Source: Gemmobacter denitrificans
Lineage (GTDB): Bacteria > Pseudomonadota > Alphaproteobacteria > Rhodobacterales > Rhodobacteraceae
NCBI RefSeq assembly: GCF_036964905.1
Contig: NZ_JBALHR010000004.1
Span: forward strand, 62,001 to 126,000
DNA length: 64,000 nucleotides
Direction: 5' to 3'
A model generated the notes under the pieces. That model made no database searches. It saw only the letters and a list, made by a program, of their open reading frames with translations, and had not been told where the DNA came from. Shown in pieces: positions 9,264 to 17,268 of the stretch (its first letter is position 1; the number at the start of each line of letters is the position of its first letter). The translations under genes and the position numbers were made by a program.

Positions 9264-10436
9264 ATGACGAATGTCGTTATCGTTTCCGCGGGGCGCACCG
9301 CCGTGGGCAGTTTCAATGGGTCTTTCGCCAATACCCCCGCGCATGATCTTGGCGCTGCGGTGATCGAAGCCGTGGTGGCCCGTGCCGGCATCGACAAGGC
9401 CGAGGTCGCCGAAACCATTCTGGGCCAGGTGCTGACTGCCGGTCAGGGCCAGAACCCGGCCCGGCAGGCCCATATCAATGCCGGCCTGCCGAAAGAGGCT
9501 TCGGCCTGGTCGCTCAATCAGGTCTGCGGCTCGGGCCTGCGGGCCGTCGCGCTGGGCGCGCAGCATGTGCAACTGGGCGATGCCAATATCGTGGTCGCGG
9601 GCGGTCAGGAGAACATGTCGCTCTCGCCCCACGTCGCGCATCTGCGCGCCGGTCACAAGATGGGCGACATGAAGTTCATCGATTCGATGATCAAGGATGG
9701 TCTGTGGGACGCCTTCAACGGCTATCACATGGGCCAGACCGCCGAGAACGTGGCCGCCCAGTGGCAGATCAGCCGCGACATGCAGGATGAATTCGCGCTG
9801 GCCAGCCAGAACAAGGCCGAAGCGGCGCAGAAGGCTGGCAAGTTCGTCGAAGAAATCATCCCCTTCGTGATCAAGGGCCGCAAGGGCGATGTGACGGTGG
9901 ATGCCGACGAATATATCCGCCACGGTGCGACGCTGGACAGCATGGCCAAGCTGAAGCCTGCCTTCACCAAGGATGGTTCGGTCACGGCAGCCAATGCCAG
10001 CGGCATCAATGACGGGGCCGCCGCTGTTCTGCTGATGTCAGAGGCCGAGGCCGCAAAGCGCGGGCTCAAGGTGCTGGCCCGGATTGCCTCTTACGCCACT
10101 GCCGGGCTTGACCCGTCGATCATGGGCGTGGGCCCGATCCATGCCAGCCGCAAGGCGCTGGACAAGGCGGGCTGGAAGGTTGGCGATCTGGATCTGGTAG
10201 AAGCAAACGAGGCTTTCGCCGCGCAGGCCTGCGCCGTGAACAAGGATATGGGCTGGGATCCGGCCATCGTGAACGTGAATGGCGGTGCCATTGCCATCGG
10301 CCATCCGATCGGCGCTTCGGGCTGCCGTGTCCTGAATACCCTGCTGTTCGAAATGCAGCGCCGCGACGCCAAGAAGGGCCTTGCCACGCTTTGCATCGGT
10401 GGCGGCATGGGTGTTGCCATGTGTCTCGAACGCTGA
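9264..10436 (+). CDS. phaA: Acetyl-CoA acetyltransferase (beta-ketothiolase)
   Basis: 390 aa, starting at the ATG at 9264 behind GGGAGAGG. It condenses two acetyl-CoA to acetoacetyl-CoA. The nucleophile Cys88 lies in NQVCGSGLRA, the catalytic His in GGAIAIGHPIGASG and the second Cys near the C-terminus in LCIGGGMG. With phaB downstream it feeds polyhydroxybutyrate synthesis and also the ethylmalonyl-CoA pathway, other enzymes of which lie further right in this window. A strong terminator separates it from phaB, so the two are not simply one transcript. Confidence 0.96.
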   Translation: MTNVVIVSAGRTAVGSFNGSFANTPAHDLGAAVIEAVVARAGIDKAEVAETILGQVLTAGQGQNPARQAHINAGLPKEASAWSLNQVCGSGLRAVALGAQHVQLGDANIVVAGGQENMSLSPHVAHLRAGHKMGDMKFIDSMIKDGLWDAFNGYHMGQTAENVAAQWQISRDMQDEFALASQNKAEAAQKAGKFVEEIIPFVIKGRKGDVTVDADEYIRHGATLDSMAKLKPAFTKDGSVTAANASGINDGAAAVLLMSEAEAAKRGLKVLARIASYATAGLDPSIMGVGPIHASRKALDKAGWKVGDLDLVEANEAFAAQACAVNKDMGWDPAIVNVNGGAIAIGHPIGASGCRVLNTLLFEMQRRDAKKGLATLCIGGGMGVAMCLER

Positions 10437-10459
10437 TACTCGCTCATTGCGTGTATTTC

Positions 10460-10489
10460 AGGGCGCGCCATGCTTGGCGCGCCCTTTTT
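10460..10489 (+). terminator. Rho-independent terminator after phaA
   Basis: A perfect 9-bp stem GGGCGCGCC / GGCGCGCCC (10461-10469 and 10476-10484) with a 6-base loop is followed directly by five T residues. It lies 24 bases after the phaA stop codon. Confidence 0.93.
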
Positions 10490-10513
10490 GTTTCAATGGT
10501 GCTTTCGGCGTAA

Positions 10514-10554
10514 TTTTGCTGCGAATGCAAAAAAACTTTCGCAACAATGTTGCG
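10514..10554. promoter_or_regulatory. Two palindromes upstream of phaB, candidate PhaR-type operators
   Basis: Two inverted repeats stand side by side in the phaB leader: TTTTGC-N7-GCAAAA (10514-10532) and CGCAACA-A-TGTTGCG (10540-10554). Both are built on TTGC/GCAA half-sites. Paracoccus and Rhodobacter PhaR repressors bind TGC-rich inverted repeats near pha genes (known for the family), so PhaR is a reasonable guess for the binder. They fall 55-95 bases before the phaB start, within the region expected for its own promoter after the phaA terminator. Confidence 0.5.
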
Positions 10555-10608
10555 GCTGCGTCATTCATTCGATAGCAAGATTTCAAGCAGACGTTTCAAG
10601 GAGGAATC

Positions 10609-11334
10609 ATGTCGAAAGTTGCACTGGTCACCGGCGGTTCGCGGGGTATTGGCGCCGCGATTTCCATCGCACTGAAGAATGCGGGCTACACGGTGGCCGC
10701 GAACTATGCCGGCAATGACGAGGCCGCTGCCAAATTCACCGCCGAAACGGGCATCAAGACCTACAAGTGGTCGGTCGCTGATTATGACGCCTGCGCTGCC
10801 GGGATCGCCCAGGTCGAGGCCGATCTCGGGCCTGTTGCCGTGCTGGTGAACAATGCGGGCATCACCCGTGACGCCATGTTCCACAAGATGACCCCGGGCC
10901 AGTGGAAAGAGGTGATCGACACCAACCTGACCGGCCTGTTCAACATGACCCACCCGCTGTGGTCGGGGATGCGGGATCGCAAGTTCGGCCGGATTGTCAA
11001 TATTTCGTCGATCAATGGCCAGAAGGGCCAGGCCGGTCAGGCCAACTATTCGGCGGCCAAGTCGGGCGATCTGGGCTTTACCAAAGCTCTGGCGCAGGAA
11101 GGTGCCCGCGCCGGGATCACCGTCAACGCCATCTGCCCGGGCTATATCGGCACCGAAATGGTCCGTGCCATCGACGAAAAGGTGCTGAACGAGCGCATCA
11201 TCCCGCAGATCCCGGTTGGCCGTCTGGGTGAGCCCGAGGAAATCGCGCGCTGCGTGGTCTTCCTGGCCTCTGATGAGGCAGGCTTCATCACCGGATCGAC
11301 GATCAGCGCCAATGGTGGCCAGTTCTTCGTCTGA
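10609..11334 (+). CDS. phaB: Acetoacetyl-CoA reductase
   Basis: 241 aa short-chain dehydrogenase. It reduces acetoacetyl-CoA to (R)-3-hydroxybutyryl-CoA with NADPH. GGSRGIG (residues 9-15) is the nucleotide-binding loop, NNAG and the YSAAKSG catalytic Tyr/Lys pair are present, and the length is exactly that of PhaB. An excellent AAGGAGGAA ribosome-binding site precedes the ATG. It follows phaA but behind a terminator and its own pair of palindromes, suggesting independent control. Confidence 0.96.
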   Translation: MSKVALVTGGSRGIGAAISIALKNAGYTVAANYAGNDEAAAKFTAETGIKTYKWSVADYDACAAGIAQVEADLGPVAVLVNNAGITRDAMFHKMTPGQWKEVIDTNLTGLFNMTHPLWSGMRDRKFGRIVNISSINGQKGQAGQANYSAAKSGDLGFTKALAQEGARAGITVNAICPGYIGTEMVRAIDEKVLNERIIPQIPVGRLGEPEEIARCVVFLASDEAGFITGSTISANGGQFFV

Positions 11335-11354
11335 ACCTGTTCGGGAATGTCGCA

Positions 11355-11379
11355 AAAGGCCCGCCCTTGGCGGGCCTTT
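11355..11379 (+). terminator. Terminator after phaB
   Basis: An 11-bp perfect stem AAAGGCCCGCC / GGCGGGCCTTT with a short CTT loop, ending in a T-rich run. It starts 20 bases after the phaB stop codon. Confidence 0.9.
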
Positions 11380-11439
11380 CTGCTTGCGGGGGCCAGGGGC
11401 AGCGGGCAGGTATTCAGGGCAGAGGAGACCAGACCAGAC

Positions 11440-12306
11440 ATGACCCGCAGTCGCGCCACCTTCATCGGTTTTTCCGCCATTCTGATGTGGGCATTGCTGG
11501 CCCTGCTGACCATCGGATCGGCGCCGGTGCCGCCCTTCCTGCTGAACACGGTCTGTTTTGCCATGGGCGGGGGGATTGGCCTGGTCTGGACATGGGCGAC
11601 GGGGCAGGGGGCGGCGCTGCGCAAGGTACCGTTGAAGGTCTATACCTTTGGCACACTTGGCCTGTTTGGCTATCATTTCCTGTATTTTACGGCCTTCCGC
11701 CTTTCGCCATCGGCAGAAACCGGGCTGATCGCCTATCTTTGGCCGCTGTTCATAGTGCTTTTGTCCGGTCTGCTGCCGGGCGAAAAGCTGACCTTGCCAC
11801 ATATCCTTGGCGCACTGATCGCCTTTGCCGGTGCCGGGCTGATCGTGTTGGGGCGTGAGGGGGGCGAAAGCAACCTGACGGGCATGCTGCTGGCCTTTGG
11901 CTGCGCCATCACCTGGGCGGTCTATTCGGTCGCCTCGCGTTTTCTGGGGCAGGTGCCCACGGCGGCCGTTGCGGTCTATTGCCTTGCCACGGCAGCCCTG
12001 TCGTTCCTTGCCCATCTGGCGTTGGAACAAACTGTCTGGCCCGCCACGCCGCTGGGTTGGGCTGCCACGCTGGCGCTTGGTCTGGGTCCGGTGGGGATTG
12101 CCTTCTTCACCTGGGATGTGGGCATGAAAAAAGGCGACATCCAGTTGCTTGGTGTCGCCTCCTATGCTGCGCCGCTCCTCTCCACGCTGGCGCTGGTGGT
12201 TGCCGGGATCGCGCCCCCTTCGCTGCTCCTCCTTCTCGCGGCGGTTCTGATCGCCGGGGGGGCAGCGCTGGCCGCTAGGGCCAGCGCAAAGCAGCGTCAG
12301 GCGTGA
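11440..12306 (+). CDS. EamA/DMT-family exporter, YddG-like
   Basis: 288 aa with about ten hydrophobic segments in two repeated halves, as in drug/metabolite transporters. FYFTAF-like and AETGLIAYLWPLFIVLLSG in the first half and the C-terminal GPVGIAFFTWDVGMKKGD are characteristic of the aromatic amino-acid exporter YddG branch. It acts in the inner membrane; the substrate is inferred only by family. The ATG at 11440 has AGAGGAGA upstream. The last 10 bases overlap the 3' end of the convergent YdcH gene. Confidence 0.85.
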   Translation: MTRSRATFIGFSAILMWALLALLTIGSAPVPPFLLNTVCFAMGGGIGLVWTWATGQGAALRKVPLKVYTFGTLGLFGYHFLYFTAFRLSPSAETGLIAYLWPLFIVLLSGLLPGEKLTLPHILGALIAFAGAGLIVLGREGGESNLTGMLLAFGCAITWAVYSVASRFLGQVPTAAVAVYCLATAALSFLAHLALEQTVWPATPLGWAATLALGLGPVGIAFFTWDVGMKKGDIQLLGVASYAAPLLSTLALVVAGIAPPSLLLLLAAVLIAGGAALAARASAKQRQA

Positions 12307-12464
12307 GACAGCCTTTCGATCTCTTCCTTGATCTTCAATTTCTGCTTTTTCAGCGCGGCAATCTCCAGATCGCTGCTGCCGGGCGCGCGCTGCGCCTTTT
12401 CAACCTTGTCCGAGAGGGTTTCGTGCTTCTTCTTCAGTTCGGCGATATGCGAAGCGACGGTCAT
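12297..12464 (-). CDS. YdcH family (DUF465) small coiled-coil protein
   Basis: 55 aa, starting at the ATG at 12464 with AGGAGG seven bases upstream. It is a charged, helical peptide (HIAELKKKHETLSDKVEKAQ) ending KIKEEIERLSHA, the DUF465 pattern of a short antiparallel coiled coil. Proteins of this family are abundant and conserved in alphaproteobacteria but have no clear role. It is convergent with the exporter gene. Confidence 0.85.
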   Translation of the reverse strand: MTVASHIAELKKKHETLSDKVEKAQRAPGSSDLEIAALKKQKLKIKEEIERLSHA

Positions 12465-12562
12465 CCAATCCTCCTGTGAGTTGTTCGACACTCTGATTGC
12501 AGCACGGATTTGCCCGTCTGTCATCAAAATGTCATCGCTGCGTCGCCGCAATCACGCGTATT

Positions 12563-13324
12563 TCAGCCGAAGAATTGCGACAAATCGGCGCCTTCCCGCA
12601 AAACCGCATTTGCGACTTGCGTATAGCTTTCGCGATCGCCACCATGCGTCTCACCGTCATGCAGCACCAAGGGTGCCAGCAAACGGAAGGCTGAGCGCCC
12701 ACCTTTGCGGGCGCGGAGAATCACCCGCTTGGCGGCGCGCCCTTCCCGGGCGGACAATGGCAGCACCATAGCCGATCCGAGTTTACCTAATCCTGACAGA
12801 AGTTCGGGCAAGGCATCGGCACCTGTGATCATGGTCAGCCAACCACCCGGACGCAGCCGACGCCCTGCTGTCAGCACCCATTCGGCCAGCGGCACCTCAT
12901 CGACCTGCATCGCTGTGGCACGGGTTGCGACGGGCGATGGCGTGCCCCCAGGCGGGTAATAGGGCGGGTTGCAGATCACATGATCGAAATCGCGGCGCAG
13001 CACCTGGGGCATCTTGCGCAGATCCCCTTCGACAACTTCCAGTGCAATGCCATTCCGGGCGGCGTTGCGTCGGGCCAGATCGGCGTAACCGGCCTGCAAT
13101 TCCAACCCCGACAGGGCCAGACCCTTCACCCGCCAGCCCAGACAGAGCGCCGCCGCCCCTGCGCCACAACCAAGATCCAGAACGCTTTCGCCCGTCAGGG
13201 CGGGGCAGGCCGCAGCCAGCAGCACCGGATCGGTGGCCGCCCGGTAGCCCCGTGCAGGTTGCCACAGCCGCAACCTGCCGCACAGAAACTTGTCGTCTGT
13301 CAGATCGGCGTCGTCAAAGATCAC
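12563..13324 (-). CDS. tRNA1(Val) A37 N6-methyltransferase-like protein
   Basis: 253 aa Rossmann-fold methyltransferase. VLDLGCGAGAAALCL is the SAM-binding motif I, and NPPYYPPG is the NPPY motif of enzymes that methylate exocyclic amino groups. This combination and length fit the TrmN6/YfiC branch, which methylates A37 of tRNA1(Val); related branches modify ribosomal RNA or proteins. The start ATG overlaps the TGA of the DUF2007 gene by four bases, so the two are translationally coupled. Confidence 0.85.
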   Translation of the reverse strand: MIFDDADLTDDKFLCGRLRLWQPARGYRAATDPVLLAAACPALTGESVLDLGCGAGAAALCLGWRVKGLALSGLELQAGYADLARRNAARNGIALEVVEGDLRKMPQVLRRDFDHVICNPPYYPPGGTPSPVATRATAMQVDEVPLAEWVLTAGRRLRPGGWLTMITGADALPELLSGLGKLGSAMVLPLSAREGRAAKRVILRARKGGRSAFRLLAPLVLHDGETHGGDRESYTQVANAVLREGADLSQFFG

Positions 13325-13536
13325 TGGCCCAGATCCACGCCATTGTCGCGCAGGATGGCCGTTGCGACAAAGTGATCCCGATCTGCCACCATCATCCGCT
13401 GCGGCAGAATGCCAAGGCTGCCATAGAGATGGCTCGTGTGGACGTCCAGCATAAAGACCGCTATACCCTCGCCCTCAAGAAGGACGGTGGCGAAGGCGAT
13501 CACAGTGGGGTCGGTGCTGCGCAAAACTTCCTTCAT
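13321..13536 (-). CDS. DUF2007 domain protein
   Basis: 71 aa. MKEVLRSTDPTVIAFATVLL followed by EGIAVFMLDVHTSHLYGSLGILP and PQRMMVADRDHF matches the DUF2007 fold, a PII-like small domain thought to bind a ligand. It is coupled to the TrmN6-like gene by a 4-base overlap and divergent from ispB, 54 bases away. No specific function is known. Confidence 0.85.
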   Translation of the reverse strand: MKEVLRSTDPTVIAFATVLLEGEGIAVFMLDVHTSHLYGSLGILPQRMMVADRDHFVATAILRDNGVDLGQ

Positions 13537-13590
13537 GACACAGGAATGTCGGCAATCGCAGCGGTTGTCGAGACGCGAAACGGGGGTCAC

Positions 13591-14592
13591 ATGGGTCTGG
13601 ATGAAGCCGCGCAGAAACCGCATGACCGCCTGAGCGCATGGCTGGCCGCCGATATGGAGGCTGTGAACCTGCTGATCCGCGAACGGATGGCATCGGAACA
13701 TGCGCCGCGCATTCCGCAGGTGACCGCCCATCTGGTGGAAGCGGGGGGCAAGCGGCTGCGCCCGCTGTTGACTTTGGCCGCTGCCCGGCTTTGTGGCTAT
13801 GAAGGGCCCTATCACATCCATCTGGCGGCAACGGTCGAGTTCATCCATACCGCCACGCTGCTGCATGATGATGTAGTGGACGAAAGCACCCAGCGGCGCG
13901 GGCGTCCGACGGCAAATCTGTTGTGGGACAACAAATCCTCGGTTCTGGTTGGCGATTATCTGTTTGCGCGCAGCTTTCAGTTGATGACCGAACCGGGTTC
14001 GATGCGGGTCATGCGCATCCTGTCCAATGCCAGCGCCACCATCGCCGAAGGCGAGGTGCTGCAACTGACCGCCGCGCAGGATCTGGCGACGACCGAAGCC
14101 ATTTATCTGCAGGTGGTGCGTGGCAAGACCGCAGCACTGTTTTCCGCCGCGACCGAGGTGGGCGGTGTGATTGCCGGGGTGGATGAGGCGCAGGTGCAGG
14201 CGCTGTTCACCTATGGCGATGCGCTTGGCATTGCCTTCCAGATTGTCGATGACCTGCTGGATTACGGCGGCACAAGCGCGGTGATCGGCAAGAATGTCGG
14301 GGACGATTTCCGCGAACGCAAGCTGACCCTGCCGGTCATCAAGGCCGTGGCGCTGGCCAACGCGGAAGAGCGCGCCTTCTGGGAGCGTACCATCGCGCGT
14401 GGCAAGCAGGACGATGGCGATCTGGAACAGGCCATGGCGATCATGGCCCGACATGGGGCCATGGCGGCGGCACGGGCCGATGCGCTGGACTGGGCGGCCC
14501 GCGCCAAGGCGGCGCTTTCTGCGCTTCCTGACCATCCGATCCGCGACATGCTGGCCGATCTGGCCGATTATGTGGTGGCCCGCATCAACTGA
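13591..14592 (+). CDS. ispB: Polyprenyl (octaprenyl/decaprenyl) diphosphate synthase
   Basis: 333 aa from the ATG at 13591; an in-frame ATG at 13546 would add 15 residues not typical of the family. It builds the long isoprenoid tail of ubiquinone by adding isopentenyl units to farnesyl diphosphate. Both Asp-rich motifs are present: LLHDDVVDESTQRRGRPTAN and VDDLLDYGG, with GGKRLRPLL near the N-terminus. In this group the chain is usually C50. Its 3' end overlaps ispE, another isoprenoid gene, by 25 bases tail to tail. Confidence 0.94.
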   Translation: MGLDEAAQKPHDRLSAWLAADMEAVNLLIRERMASEHAPRIPQVTAHLVEAGGKRLRPLLTLAAARLCGYEGPYHIHLAATVEFIHTATLLHDDVVDESTQRRGRPTANLLWDNKSSVLVGDYLFARSFQLMTEPGSMRVMRILSNASATIAEGEVLQLTAAQDLATTEAIYLQVVRGKTAALFSAATEVGGVIAGVDEAQVQALFTYGDALGIAFQIVDDLLDYGGTSAVIGKNVGDDFRERKLTLPVIKAVALANAEERAFWERTIARGKQDDGDLEQAMAIMARHGAMAAARADALDWAARAKAALSALPDHPIRDMLADLADYVVARIN

Positions 14593-15473
14593 CCCATATC
14601 GGCGCGACCGGGATAGATCATCCCGGCGGCGATCCACCATTCGGGATGCTCGGCGGCCAGTACATCGGCCGCGTCCAGCGCGGCATCTTCAGACGCAAAC
14701 AAGGCAAAGCAGGTGGCGCCCGAACCTGACATCCGGGCGATCAGGCTGCCCGTCTGGGTGGCCAATGCCGCGATGACCCCGTCGATCTGCGGAGCGATGG
14801 CGCGGGCCGGGCCTTCCAGATCATTGCGCTGTTCGGCAAGAAAGGCGGCCAGTGCCTCGGCGGAACCCCAGTGCGGCAAGGCATCGGGCAGGGCCGGATT
14901 GTCCTTCACCGCCAGGGCCTTGAAAACAGCGGGGGTTGGCACCTCGACCCCGGGATTGGCCAGAACGACCCAAGTATCGGGCAGGGGGGGCAGCCAGTCC
15001 AGAGTTTCACCGATCCCGCGCATGCGGCAGGGATGCGAGGCAAGGCAAACCGGAACATCTGCCCCAAGCCCAAGGATACGCGCGCCCAGATCGGGATCGG
15101 GGGCCATCATCTGGCCCGCCATGGCCCGCAGACGCAAGACGGCGCGGATCGCTGCTGCTGCATCGGCAGATCCGCCACCGATGCCGCTGGCCGGTGGCAG
15201 GCGCTTGGTCAGGTGAAGTGATACGCCCTGATCTGCCACCAGCCGGGCAGCGCGCAGGACCAGATTGTCATCTCCCCCGGGCACCTGTGCCGCAAAGGGG
15301 CCATCCACCGTCAGGGCAAAGCCCTGTGCGGGTGTCGCCCTGATGCCATCACCGATCCCGGCAAAGACCACCAGGCTGTCCAGCAGATGATAGCCATCTG
15401 ACCGTTGGCCTGTCACATGCAGGCACAGGTTGATCTTGGCATGGGCGAATTCAGTTATTGTCTGCGGCAGCAT
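14568..15473 (-). CDS. ispE: 4-diphosphocytidyl-2-C-methyl-D-erythritol kinase
   Basis: 301 aa GHMP kinase. It phosphorylates CDP-methylerythritol in the MEP pathway to isopentenyl diphosphate. AHAKINLCLHVTG at the N-terminus, the ATP loop PPASGIGGGSADAAAA and the C-terminal MSGSGATCFALF are the three GHMP motifs. Its first 23 bases overlap the end of the upstream TPR gene, so it is co-transcribed with it. It converges on ispB. Confidence 0.95.
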   Translation of the reverse strand: MLPQTITEFAHAKINLCLHVTGQRSDGYHLLDSLVVFAGIGDGIRATPAQGFALTVDGPFAAQVPGGDDNLVLRAARLVADQGVSLHLTKRLPPASGIGGGSADAAAAIRAVLRLRAMAGQMMAPDPDLGARILGLGADVPVCLASHPCRMRGIGETLDWLPPLPDTWVVLANPGVEVPTPAVFKALAVKDNPALPDALPHWGSAEALAAFLAEQRNDLEGPARAIAPQIDGVIAALATQTGSLIARMSGSGATCFALFASEDAALDAADVLAAEHPEWWIAAGMIYPGRADMGQLMRATT

Positions 15474-17166
15474 TCTTCACGGCTTCCAGCGAGGGGGCGC
15501 CTTCGGCGGCCAACACGGCGTCCAGACCGACCTCCAGCTTGCGCCGGATCCGTTCGGCCTCTTTTTCCTCGGGCGAGAAAGACAGCGCACGGCGCCACTG
15601 GAACCGCGCCTCCAGTTTGCGCCCGACGGCCCAATAGACATCGCCCAGGTGGTCTGTCACCACCGGATCGACAGGTTCGAGCATCGAGGCCCGCTCCATC
15701 GGTGCCACGGCATCGTCATAGCGACCCAGACGGAAATAGGCCCAGGCCAAACTGTCGGTGATCGCGCCGCTGTCCGGTTCAAGGGCGACGGCGCGCTGGA
15801 TCATCTCCAGCGCTTCATCGAGGTTCTTGTTCAACTCCAGAAAATTGTATCCCAGATAATTGAGCACCTGTGGCTGATCGGGGCTGAGTTCCAGTGCCTT
15901 GCGCATGTCCGCTTCGGCCTGTTCATGGCGTTTCTGACGCTCGTGGCAGATGCCCCGGCTGAAAAAGATCGGCCAGTCCTGCACCTGCGGCGTTCCGATC
16001 AGGGCGATGGCGGCATCATAGGCGCGGGTGGCATCTTCGAACCGTTCCTGACGGCGCAGGGCATCGCCATAGCTGCGCTGCACGATGAACAGGCCGGGAT
16101 AGGCCTTGGACAAGGCCTGCATCACCTCGATGGCCGCATCGGGCTTGCCGCTGTCGGCCAGCGTATCGGCACGTCCGATCTCGGCCATATAGAATTCGGG
16201 CGCAGTGGGCGGGATCACCGCATAGGTTTCGACTGCCAGGTCATGCTGGCCCTGGGCATTCAGCAAGCCACCCGCCATCAATGCCGCTTCGACATGGTCC
16301 GGCCGCAGGAACAGCGCGGCCCGGGCATGCACGAGCGTATAGCTGTCATCGGCCTGCCCGTTCAGCACGGTGGCGAGGGTGTAAAGCACCTCGGCCACGC
16401 CTTGCTGCGGCGTGGTCACCACATCCCAGGGCAACATCTCGCCCGATTCCAGTCGACTGCGCAGCGCGTCCAGCCCGGCATCCGCGCCCTTGGGATAGGT
16501 CTTGTCCAGCAGGGCCAGCGCCTCAGGCCCGCGCTCCAGCTGGCTCAGCACCTGCAGATGGGCCAGAACGGCGCGGCGCAGCGTCAGCAGCCCGGCATTG
16601 GCCGGATCGGCGAAAATCCTGTCTGCCCCTTCGAAATCGCCAACCGACGCCAGTGCGAGGGCCTTGTGATAGGCCCCAAAGATCGCTTCCGGTGCCTTGG
16701 CCCCGGCGATCTTGTCCAGGGCGGCCAGCGCATCGGACATGCGGCCATCACCCGCCTCGGCCCAAGCCCCCACCAGATTGTCCAGCAATTGCGCCACGCT
16801 GCGCCCGTCAGCGCGGGCCTTGATCATGGCGGCAAATTCGCCTTTGGCCGCTTCGGCTGTCATTTCGGCCAGCGCGGCCATCTGGTTGCGTTCGCCTAGG
16901 GCTGCCAGTTTGCCTGCCAGCACCTGCGCCCGGTCAAACCGCCCAAGCGCCATTTCCGACCGCATTGCCCCGTCCAGCAATTGCAGATTGTCGGGATCGG
17001 CGCGCAGGGCGCGGGCATGCCAATCGGCGGCAGCAGCAAAATCGGCCTCGATCGCAGCTGTCCGCGCGGCCAGATAGGCACCGGCATCCGCCGTCTCTTC
17101 GGCCCTGACCGGCACTGTCGCCAAAAGGGCAAGAGCAAGGGCGATGGCGGTCTGGGTCAGGCGCAT
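15451..17166 (-). CDS. Exported tetratricopeptide-repeat protein
   Basis: 571 aa from the ATG at 17166. Residues 1-22 are a signal peptide ending VRA. The rest is helical with repeated TPR-like units, clearest at the C-terminus (LNYLGYNFLELNKNLDEAL and DSLAWAYFRLGRYDDAV). TPR proteins of this kind in front of ispE are widespread in alphaproteobacteria; their role is thought to be scaffolding in the periplasm or outer membrane but is not defined. The 3' end overlaps ispE. Confidence 0.85.
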   Translation of the reverse strand: MRLTQTAIALALALLATVPVRAEETADAGAYLAARTAAIEADFAAAADWHARALRADPDNLQLLDGAMRSEMALGRFDRAQVLAGKLAALGERNQMAALAEMTAEAAKGEFAAMIKARADGRSVAQLLDNLVGAWAEAGDGRMSDALAALDKIAGAKAPEAIFGAYHKALALASVGDFEGADRIFADPANAGLLTLRRAVLAHLQVLSQLERGPEALALLDKTYPKGADAGLDALRSRLESGEMLPWDVVTTPQQGVAEVLYTLATVLNGQADDSYTLVHARAALFLRPDHVEAALMAGGLLNAQGQHDLAVETYAVIPPTAPEFYMAEIGRADTLADSGKPDAAIEVMQALSKAYPGLFIVQRSYGDALRRQERFEDATRAYDAAIALIGTPQVQDWPIFFSRGICHERQKRHEQAEADMRKALELSPDQPQVLNYLGYNFLELNKNLDEALEMIQRAVALEPDSGAITDSLAWAYFRLGRYDDAVAPMERASMLEPVDPVVTDHLGDVYWAVGRKLEARFQWRRALSFSPEEKEAERIRRKLEVGLDAVLAAEGAPSLEAVKNAAADNN

Positions 17167-17268
17167 GGGGTCCTCCGGCTGATGGGCCAAGCCTAGTGCG
17201 GCCATGGGCCATAAGCAATGCGGGGCGGCCAGAAGGTCGCCCCGCAGCAGCGCAAACTCGCGCAGAGT

